A stretch of DNA of 5,048 nucleotides from Pseudomonadota bacterium (GTDB lineage: Bacteria > Pseudomonadota > Alphaproteobacteria > Micropepsales > Micropepsaceae), in contig JAEZBK010000046.1 in assembly GCA_023427355.1 (NCBI GenBank), forward strand, positions 1 to 5,048. The letters are read 5' to 3'. This document shows positions 1 to 5,048 of the stretch, piece by piece. The notes beneath the pieces are model-generated. The model was given only the letters and a program-made list of their open reading frames with translations, searched no databases and was not told the DNA's origin. Made by a program: the position numbers and the translations under genes. Each line of letters starts with the position of its first letter. Position 1 is the stretch's first letter.

Positions 1-954
1 GGTGCAGACGATGATGGTGTCGATGAACGTGCCCAGCATCGCCACCATGCCCAGCCGCGCGGGATCGCGGGTCTGGGCGGCGGCATGGGCGATGGCGGCA
101 GAACCCAGGCCCGCCTCGTTGGAGAAGATGCCGCGCGCCACGCCATAGCGCAGGCCCATCATCATGGCCGCGCCGGCAAAGCCGCCCGCCGCCGCCGTGC
201 CGGTGAAGGCATCGTGGAAGATCAGGGCAAGCGCATCGGGAACATGCCCGGCATTGACGGCGATGATCGCCAAGCTGCCCAGCACATACAGAACGGCCAT
301 GAAGGGCACCAGCTTGTCCGACCAGGAGGCGATGCGCTTCAGCCCGCCAATGATGACGACGAAAACGATGCCGGTGAGGATGATGCCGGTGACCCAGGGG
401 GGCGTTCCGGTGGTGCTGCGGAAGACATCGGCCAGCGAATTGGCCTGCACCATGTTGCCGATGCCGAAGGCGGCGGTGGCCGCGAAGAACGCGAAGAGCC
501 AGCCCAGCCAGCCCCAGCGCGGGCCAAGGCCATTCCTGATGTAATACATGGGGCCGCCAAGGATGCGGCCATCGCGATCCACCTCGCGGTAACGGATGGC
601 GAGCACCGCCTCGGCATACTTGGTCGCCATGCCGACCAGCGCGGTCATCCACATCCAGAACACCGCGCCGGGACCGCCCAGCGCGATGGCCGTGGCGACA
701 CCCGCGATATTTCCGGTACCCACCGTGGCGGCCAGCGCCGTCATCAAGGATTGCCAGGGTGTAATCTCGCCCTGCTCGCCAGCCTTGGGCTTGCGGCCCT
801 GGATCATCAGGCGGAAGGCGGCGGGCAGGCGGCGCAGCGGCATGAAGCCGAGGCCGAGGGTGAGGAACAGGCCGGTGCCCAGGATCAGCACCAGCATCAC
901 CGGCCCCCAGACGATTCCGTTGACCAGATTCACGACGGCCTCGAGTTGGGCCAT
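1..954 (-). CDS. Alanine/glycine:cation symporter (AGCS family), C-terminus cut by window edge
   Basis: An inner-membrane secondary transporter expected to import alanine or glycine with Na+ (or H+). The reverse strand is open for 318 codons and runs off the left edge, so roughly the last third of a usual 440-540 residue AGCS protein is missing. The family signature GGPGAVFWMWMTALVG lies at residues 93-108 and fits the PROSITE Na+:alanine symporter pattern position by position. Just before it is TVGTGNIAGVA (about 78-87), a conserved stretch of the transport core. A second conserved block, FSNEAGLGSAAIAHAAA, lies at about 277-293. Hydrophobic segments recur throughout, starting at about 12-41 (GIVWGPVMLVLILGTGLFLT). 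The ATG at 954 is chosen because MAQLEAVVNLVNGIVWGP resembles family N-termini and a purine-rich AGGATGGGGG lies just upstream; GTG at 957 and ATG at 975 are in-frame alternatives. It is divergent from the permease at 1077. The family call is very secure; substrate and coupling ion are inferred. Confidence 0.96.
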   Translation of the reverse strand, partial: MAQLEAVVNLVNGIVWGPVMLVLILGTGLFLTLGLGFMPLRRLPAAFRLMIQGRKPKAGEQGEITPWQSLMTALAATVGTGNIAGVATAIALGGPGAVFWMWMTALVGMATKYAEAVLAIRYREVDRDGRILGGPMYYIRNGLGPRWGWLGWLFAFFAATAAFGIGNMVQANSLADVFRSTTGTPPWVTGIILTGIVFVVIIGGLKRIASWSDKLVPFMAVLYVLGSLAIIAVNAGHVPDALALIFHDAFTGTAAAGGFAGAAMMMGLRYGVARGIFSNEAGLGSAAIAHAAAQTRDPARLGMVAMLGTFIDTIIVCT

Positions 955-1076
955 CACGCCCCCATCCTGCCCCATCTCAGCCCCGCCTGCCGATTCCGCA
1001 GGCAGGGTAACGCCCCTCCCCTTTTTCGCCTAGCTCTGACACAGTGCGGGCAGCAATTTGCGGCGCCGGGGCATTC
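955..1076. promoter_or_regulatory. Divergent intergenic region between two amino acid transporters
   Basis: These 122 bases separate the starts of the AGCS symporter (minus) and the CAT-type permease (plus), so promoters for both must lie here or slightly inside the genes. I found no convincing -35/-10 pair on either strand. Visible elements are a C/T-rich tract with a T5 run at 1011-1030, an inverted repeat at 985-1003, a likely Shine-Dalgarno for the symporter at 959-968 (reading AGGATGGGGG on the minus strand), and a weaker CCGGGG at 1066-1071 for the permease. The arrangement would allow one regulator to control both transporters, but that is inference. Confidence 0.5.
985..1003. repeat. 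Inverted repeat GCCTGC-N7-GCAGGC in the divergent promoter region
   Basis: Two perfect 6-bp arms (985-990 and 998-1003) flank a 7-base spacer, CGATTCC. On the minus strand it falls in the 5' leader of the symporter, about 30-50 bases before its start, so it could be an operator or an mRNA hairpin. No T-run follows it in either direction, so it is not a rho-independent terminator. A 6-bp repeat in GC-rich DNA can arise by chance. Confidence 0.35.
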
Positions 1077-2513
1077 ATGCACGTCAATGAAGAAAACGAG
1101 ATCGTGCGCGAGCATGAGCTGAATCGGGCGCTGGGTCCGCTGCAGCTGATCGGGCTGGGCATCGGCATCATCATCGGTGCGGGCATCTTCGTTTCGACCG
1201 GCACCACGGCGGCCAATTTCGCCGGGCCGGGCGTGATGCTGTCCTACCTCATCGCCGGGCTGGGCTGCGCGCTGGCGGGACTTTGCTATGCCGAGTTCGC
1301 CTCGATGATCCCGGTGGCCGGCAGCGCCTATTCCTATTCCTTCGCCACCTTCGGCAAGTTCGTTGCCTGGCTGATCGGCTGGGACCTGATCCTAGAATAT
1401 CTCGCCGCCGCATCCGCCGTTTCGGTGGGCTGGGCCGGATATTTTAACGGCCTGATGGCCGACCTGGGCGTCCATGTGCCCGCGCACCTGTCCGCGCCGC
1501 CGGTGGTGTGGAACGTGGACCAGACTTTTGCGCTGTCGGGCGCGCTGATCAACCTGCCAGCGATGTTCCTGGTGCTGTTCCTGACCGCGCTGCTGGTGAT
1601 CGGCATCCGCGCCAGCGTCACCTTCAATGGCGTGATGGTGATCCTCAAGCTGGCGGTAGTGCTGCTGGTGATCGGGTTCGGCCTGCAGCATGTGCAGATG
1701 GAAAATTTGACGCCCTTCGTGCCGCCCAACACCGGCAGCTTCGGCGAATTCGGCTGGAGCGGCGTGGTGCGCGCTTCGGGCGTGGTGTTCTTCGCCTATA
1801 TCGGCTTCGACTGTGTCTCGGCCGCGGCGCAGGAAGCGAAGAACCCGCAGCGCAACATGCCCATCGGCATCCTGGGCTCGCTGGGGCTGTGCACCATTCT
1901 GTACATCCTTATGTGCATCGTGATGACGGGCGTGACGCATTACACCAACCTGGGCGTGGCCAAGCCGGTGACGGTGGCGGTGCAGGCCATGGGCCCGAAC
2001 CTGGACTGGCTGGTGAAGCTGACCAATTTCGGCGCCACGCTGGGCCTTGGCACCGTGGTGCTGGGCCTGCTGCTGGGCCAGTCGCGCATCTTCTACGCCA
2101 TGAGCCGCGACGGGATGCTGCCCGGTTTCTTCGCCAAGGTGCATCCGACGTTCCGCACGCCCTATCTTTCGACCATCCTGATCGGCGCGGTGGCGGCGGT
2201 GCTGTCGGCGATCCTGCCGGAAAACCTGCTGATCGAACTGGTGGCCATCGGCACGCTGGCGGCCTTCGTGCTGGTCTGCCTGGCGGTCATCATCCTGCGC
2301 CGGACCCACCCGGACGTGCCCCGCCCCTTCCGGACGCCCCTGGTGCCCATCGTGCCCATCGGCGGGATGCTGGTCTGCTTCGGCATGATGGCGGGCCTGC
2401 CGCTGGACACCTGGATCCGCTTCATCGGCTGGGGCCTTCTGGGGTTGGTGGTCTATTTCCTCTATGCCCGCAAACATGCGCGTACGCCGTCTTATGCCTT
2501 GAAGCGCAAATGA
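1077..2513 (+). CDS. APC-superfamily amino acid permease, CAT (cationic amino acid transporter) type
   Basis: An inner-membrane amino acid transporter, probably proton-coupled, of 478 residues, a normal length for a 12-14 helix APC protein. The TM1 glycine motif [11 protein letters not shown] is at residues 28-38 and starts the substrate site. [18 protein letters not shown] (72-89) and GWDLILEY (101-108) match the CAT/YfnA-like branch. [22 protein letters not shown] (238-259) is the characteristic TM6 region with the following cytoplasmic loop, and a basic tail ([16 protein letters not shown]) ends the protein. The ATG at 1077 is preferred over an in-frame GTG at 1044 because CCGGGG sits 5 nt upstream of the ATG, no Shine-Dalgarno precedes the GTG, and a short polar N-terminus before TM1 is usual. 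The stop is 19 nt before ubiD with no terminator between, suggesting co-transcription. Exact substrate cannot be read from sequence; despite the family name, bacterial members also carry neutral amino acids. Confidence 0.95.
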   Translation: MHVNEENEIVREHELNRALGPLQLIGLGIGIIIGAGIFVSTGTTAANFAGPGVMLSYLIAGLGCALAGLCYAEFASMIPVAGSAYSYSFATFGKFVAWLIGWDLILEYLAAASAVSVGWAGYFNGLMADLGVHVPAHLSAPPVVWNVDQTFALSGALINLPAMFLVLFLTALLVIGIRASVTFNGVMVILKLAVVLLVIGFGLQHVQMENLTPFVPPNTGSFGEFGWSGVVRASGVVFFAYIGFDCVSAAAQEAKNPQRNMPIGILGSLGLCTILYILMCIVMTGVTHYTNLGVAKPVTVAVQAMGPNLDWLVKLTNFGATLGLGTVVLGLLLGQSRIFYAMSRDGMLPGFFAKVHPTFRTPYLSTILIGAVAAVLSAILPENLLIELVAIGTLAAFVLVCLAVIILRRTHPDVPRPFRTPLVPIVPIGGMLVCFGMMAGLPLDTWIRFIGWGLLGLVVYFLYARKHARTPSYALKRK

Positions 2514-2532
2514 CCGGCCCGTAAAAGCGGGG

Positions 2533-4056
2533 ATGGCCTTTTCCGACCTGCGTGAATTCTGCGACCTGCTGGAGAAGCGGGGCGAACTGGTGCGCGTGAC
2601 GCGGCCGGTGTCCACCGTGCTGGAGATGACCGAAATCCAGACCCGCGTGATCGCCGAAGGCGGTCCGGCCATCCTGTTCGAGAAGCCCGTGAAGGCGGAC
2701 GGCACGGTCAGCGACATGCCGGTGCTGGTGAACCTGTTCGGCACGGTCAAGCGCGTCGCCATGGGCGTGACCATGGGCGGCAAGGACCGCACCACGGCGA
2801 TGGATTTGCGCGAAGTGGGCGAGCTTCTGGCGCAATTGCGCCAGCCCCAGCCGCCGCGCTCGCTGGCCGAGGCGGCTGGCCTGTTGCCGCTGGTCAAGAC
2901 CGTGCTGGCGATGAAGCCCAGGACCGTGGCGCGTCCCGCCTGCCAGGAGATCGTGCTGCGGGGCGATGACATAGACCTGTCGAAACTGCCGGTGCAGACC
3001 TGCTGGCCCGGCGAGCCCGCGCCGCTCATCACCTGGCCGCTGGTGGTGACGAAGGGGCCGACCGACGCGCGCGAGGACAATTACAACCTGGGCATCTACC
3101 GGATGCAGGTGCTCAACAAGAACCAGACCGTGATGCGCTGGCTGAAGCATCGCGGCGGGGCGCAGCATCACCATCGCTGGGCGCAGGAAAAGCCCGTGCC
3201 GCTGCCCGCCGCCGCCGTGATCGGCACCGATCCCGGCATGATCCTGGCGGCGGTGACGCCGGTGCCCGAGACGCTTTCGGAATACCAGTTCGCGGGGCTG
3301 CTGCGCGGGCAGGCGGTGGCGCTGGCCGATTGCGTGTCGCAGCCGCTGAAGGTGCCCGCCAGGGCGGAGATCGTGATCGAGGGCGAAGTCTCGCTCGCCG
3401 ATTATGCCGATGAAGGGCCTTATGGCGACCATACCGGCTATTACAATTCGGTCGAGAAATTCCCCATCTTCACCGTGACAGCAGTCACGATGCGCAAGGA
3501 TCCGGTCTATCTTTCGACCTATACGGCGCGGCCGCCGGACGAGCCGTCGGTGCTGGGCGAGGCGCTGAACGAAGTCTTCGTGCCGCTGATAAAGCAGCAA
3601 TTCCCGGAGATCGTGGATTTCTGGCTGCCGCCCGAAGGCTGCTCCTATCGCATCGCGGTGGTGAGCATGAAGAAGGCATATGCCGGCCACGCCAAGCGGG
3701 TGATGATGGCCGTGTGGTCGTACTTACGCCAGTTCATGTACACCAAGTGGGTGATCGTGGTGGATGACGACATCAATGCGCGCGACTGGAAGGACGTGAT
3801 GTGGGCGATCTCGACCCGCATGGACCCGGCGCGCGACGTCACCATCATCGAGCATACGCCCATCGATTACCTGGACTTCGCCTCGCCCCAGAGCGGTCTG
3901 GGCTCCAAGATCGGGCTGGACGCCACCAACAAGCTGCCGCCCGAGACCGAACGGGAATGGGGCCGCAAGATCGCCATGGACGAAAATGTCATCCAGCGGG
4001 TGACGCAGATGTGGGCGGACCTGGGCATCCCAGGATCCGGCAAGCCGATCTGGTAG
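2533..4056 (+). CDS. ubiD: UbiD, 3-octaprenyl-4-hydroxybenzoate carboxy-lyase (prenyl-FMN-dependent decarboxylase)
   Basis: Removes the ring carboxylate from 3-polyprenyl-4-hydroxybenzoate in ubiquinone biosynthesis, using prenylated FMN made by UbiX. The 507 residues align end to end with E. coli UbiD (about 497), from FSDLREF at the N-terminus to the region around [20 protein letters not shown] (447-466). Cofactor and metal-site motifs are present: NLGIYR at 185-190, MRWLKHRGG at 201-209, AEIVIEG at 278-284 and [11 protein letters not shown] at 294-304. By equivalence with the R173/E277/E282 triad of fungal Fdc1, the catalytic residues should be R190, E294 and D299, all intact. [20 protein letters not shown] (328-347) and [10 protein letters not shown] (383-392) are further conserved blocks. 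The ATG at 2533 matches the E. coli start, but a purine run (GCGGGG) directly abuts it, so the ribosome site is poor and translation may be coupled to the permease ending 19 nt upstream. It is closer to true UbiD than to other UbiD-like aryl decarboxylases, though this rests on remembered sequence. Confidence 0.96.
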   Translation: MAFSDLREFCDLLEKRGELVRVTRPVSTVLEMTEIQTRVIAEGGPAILFEKPVKADGTVSDMPVLVNLFGTVKRVAMGVTMGGKDRTTAMDLREVGELLAQLRQPQPPRSLAEAAGLLPLVKTVLAMKPRTVARPACQEIVLRGDDIDLSKLPVQTCWPGEPAPLITWPLVVTKGPTDAREDNYNLGIYRMQVLNKNQTVMRWLKHRGGAQHHHRWAQEKPVPLPAAAVIGTDPGMILAAVTPVPETLSEYQFAGLLRGQAVALADCVSQPLKVPARAEIVIEGEVSLADYADEGPYGDHTGYYNSVEKFPIFTVTAVTMRKDPVYLSTYTARPPDEPSVLGEALNEVFVPLIKQQFPEIVDFWLPPEGCSYRIAVVSMKKAYAGHAKRVMMAVWSYLRQFMYTKWVIVVDDDINARDWKDVMWAISTRMDPARDVTIIEHTPIDYLDFASPQSGLGSKIGLDATNKLPPETEREWGRKIAMDENVIQRVTQMWADLGIPGSGKPIW

Positions 4057-4166
4057 GCGCCGACACAATTCTTGACAAATTCGTCACCCTGCCGCGCGCG
4101 GAAATGCTTGATTGTGCGCCGCACCCTGTGTCCTGCTCCCGGCAACATTGCATGAGGGGGAAATCC
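4057..4166 (+). promoter_or_regulatory. ubiD/protease-like intergenic region with a TTGACA hexamer and 14-bp near-palindrome
   Basis: A 110-base gap in which the promoter of the downstream secreted protein is expected. TTGACA at 4072-4077 is a perfect sigma-70-type -35 hexamer, but the sequence 17 bases downstream (about 4095-4100) is GCGCGC, so no acceptable -10 element pairs with it. Overlapping it, TGACAAATTCGTCA at 4073-4086 is a palindrome with a single mismatched pair and could be an operator. I see no stem followed by a T-run, so ubiD has no recognisable rho-independent terminator here. CCGCGCGCGG at 4092-4101 is self-complementary but lacks a T-run. The promoter assignment is tentative. 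Confidence 0.35.
4155..4161 (+). promoter_or_regulatory. Shine-Dalgarno (AGGGGGA) that decides the start of the secreted protein
   Basis: AGGGGGA ends 5 bases before the ATG at 4167, good spacing for a ribosome binding site. It lies downstream of the alternative in-frame ATG at 4152, which would add five residues (MRGKS) and has no comparable purine run upstream. It therefore supports 4167, the start that also gives the most typical signal peptide. Confidence 0.7.
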
Positions 4167-5048
4167 ATGCGCACCAAGCTCCTTGCGGCGTTGCCGCTGA
4201 TCGTTCTGTTCGCTGGCCAGGCGGCCGCGCAGGAAGCCGCCTGCACCAAGCAGCTCAAGATGGTGGACCAGATCCAGCTTGAGTCGCGCGGCCCCGGCCC
4301 GGCCTCGGTGCCGGTCGAGATCAACGGTACCAAGCAGAACCTGACCCTGGCCACGGCCACCCCCTACACCAACCTGAGCGAAGCCACGGCCAAGAGCCTG
4401 GGCCTGAGCGTGTCCAACAATGAAGCCACGGTCGGCAACCTCAGCTTCGGCAAGCTGGAAGCCAACAATGTGAAGATGCCGGTGGCCGGCGGCGGCCGTG
4501 GCGGTTTCGGGGGTTTCGGCCCCGGCCGGTTCGGCCTGAACCACATGCTGGCTTATGACGTGGACGTGGATTTCGGCACGGACACGCTGAAATTCTTCGA
4601 CCAGGATCATTGCCCCGGCGGCGTGCTGTATTGGCAGGCCTCTGTCGTGGGCGTGATGCCCATCACCATCAATGAGGGCCGCGTCACCGTGCCGGTGATG
4701 ATCGACGGCAAGGAGCTGACCGGCGTGATTGACACCGCCGCGATGGGCCTTTCCGTCAAGGAAGCGGTCGCCGAGAAGATCCTGGGCCTGGAAGCGGGCA
4801 TGGAAGGCAAGACCCATACCGGAACGCTGGCGCTGGGCACCATCGGCCTGAAGAACACCAAGTTCAACATCGTGACGAATGGCGCGATCGAAGGCGGCAG
4901 CGCCGTGGCGTCGGCCCGCAACCGGTCGGCGGCGGCGCAGTATGCGCTGGCCCAGCCGGAGCTGATCATCGGCATGGACCTGCTGCGCAAGCTGCATGTC
5001 TATTTCGCCTTTGGCGAGAAGAAGCTCTACATCACGCCGGCCTCGGCC
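4167..5048 (+). CDS. Secreted two-lobed retropepsin-like (aspartic protease fold) protein with degenerate active sites, C-terminus cut
   Basis: The frame is open for 294 codons to the right edge with no stop, although the final lobe looks nearly complete. Residues 1-21 form a Sec signal peptide (MRTKLL, a hydrophobic core, then AAA before QE), so the product should be periplasmic or exported; there is no lipobox before Cys26. The first lobe spans about 46-146 and ends in AYDVDVDFGTDTLKFF plus DQDHCPGGVLYW. The second spans about 173-291, with VPVMIDGKELTGVIDTAA followed by ELIIGMDLLRKLHVYFAFG, the closing hydrophobic-Gly pattern of retropepsins. The catalytic D-T/S-G is A62-T63-A64 in lobe 1 and D189-T190-A191 in lobe 2, so conventional two-Asp proteolysis looks unlikely. 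Cys26 and Cys149 could form a disulfide. A Gly-rich loop lies at 107-123. It has its own ribosome site and a 110-nt gap after ubiD, so it is probably a separate unit. The fold call is good; the function is unknown. Confidence 0.82.
   Translation, partial: MRTKLLAALPLIVLFAGQAAAQEAACTKQLKMVDQIQLESRGPGPASVPVEINGTKQNLTLATATPYTNLSEATAKSLGLSVSNNEATVGNLSFGKLEANNVKMPVAGGGRGGFGGFGPGRFGLNHMLAYDVDVDFGTDTLKFFDQDHCPGGVLYWQASVVGVMPITINEGRVTVPVMIDGKELTGVIDTAAMGLSVKEAVAEKILGLEAGMEGKTHTGTLALGTIGLKNTKFNIVTNGAIEGGSAVASARNRSAAAQYALAQPELIIGMDLLRKLHVYFAFGEKKLYITPASA

Noticed and set aside
1044..1076. An 11-residue N-terminal extension of the permease from GTG at 1044
   Set aside because: No Shine-Dalgarno precedes the GTG, and the extra residues add nothing recognisable. 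The ATG at 1077 has CCGGGG at suitable spacing and gives a normal APC N-terminus.
85..1122. A 345-codon plus-strand open frame over the symporter and divergent promoter region
   Set aside because: It is antisense to the AGCS gene, which carries a full family signature. The translation is charged low-complexity sequence.
2343..2360. Tandem duplication of GTGCCCATC
   Set aside because: It encodes Val-Pro-Ile twice within a permease C-terminal region where such residues are normal; it is a coding coincidence, not a repeat element.
2510..2524. A four-codon ATG...TAA frame overlapping the permease stop, possibly a leader for ubiD
   Set aside because: Too short to support, with no attenuator-like structure or codon bias nearby; an ATGA overlap is common by chance.
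1392..3080. A 562-codon open frame on the minus strand running antisense to the permease and the start of ubiD
   Set aside because: It spans two well-supported plus-strand genes. Its translation is rich in His, Gln, Arg, Asp and Gly with no hydrophobic core or recognisable motif, as expected for the complement of GC-rich codons. It is a shadow frame.
2422..3690. A 422-codon minus-strand open frame opposite ubiD
   Set aside because: Compositionally the same His/Arg/Gly-rich shadow pattern, entirely antisense to a conserved enzyme gene.
4092..4101. Self-complementary CCGCGCGCGG as a terminator for ubiD
   Set aside because: There is no room for a proper loop and no T-run follows; it is alternating GC sequence rather than a terminator.
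3867..4997. A 376-codon minus-strand open frame opposite the end of ubiD and the secreted protein
   Set aside because: It crosses a gene end and an intergenic region, has low-complexity His/Gln/Arg/Gly composition and no motif. The plus-strand reading gives a signal peptide and coherent lobes instead.

Overview
The window is GC-rich, densely coding bacterial DNA with strong G/C preference at third codon positions. Its UbiD closely resembles the proteobacterial enzyme, and the last gene is a secreted two-lobed retropepsin-like protein of a kind I associate with Alphaproteobacteria. An alphaproteobacterium (for example Sphingomonadales, Caulobacterales or relatives) is my best guess. That is an inference from style and family membership, not a demonstrated placement. 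I see no tRNA, rRNA, insertion sequence, CRISPR array, attachment site or replication origin.

Layout: (1) 1-954, minus strand, is the N-terminal two thirds of an alanine/glycine:cation symporter (AGCS family), cut by the left window edge. (2) 955-1076 is a divergent intergenic region with a perfect 6-bp inverted repeat. (3) 1077-2513, plus, is an APC-superfamily amino acid permease of the CAT type. (4) 2533-4056, plus, is ubiD, a prenyl-FMN-dependent decarboxylase, 19 nt downstream of the permease and probably co-transcribed with it. (5) 4057-4166 is a 110-nt intergenic region with a TTGACA hexamer and a 14-bp near-palindrome. (6) 4167-5048, plus, is a secreted protein with two tandem retropepsin-like lobes, cut by the right edge.

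Two amino acid transporters from unrelated families are transcribed divergently from a shared 122-bp region, which suggests a small amino-acid uptake locus. UbiD belongs to ubiquinone biosynthesis (decarboxylation of 3-polyprenyl-4-hydroxybenzoate) and has no obvious metabolic link to the permease; its cofactor partner UbiX is not in the window. The most unusual item is the last gene. Its two lobes align without gaps over 17 residues around the catalytic position, but the first lobe has Ala-Thr-Ala where Asp-Thr-Gly is expected, and the second has Asp-Thr-Ala. It therefore looks like a catalytically compromised or repurposed periplasmic aspartic-protease fold. Apart from that, the window reads as ordinary chromosomal housekeeping and transport genes; I found no convincing new multi-gene system.
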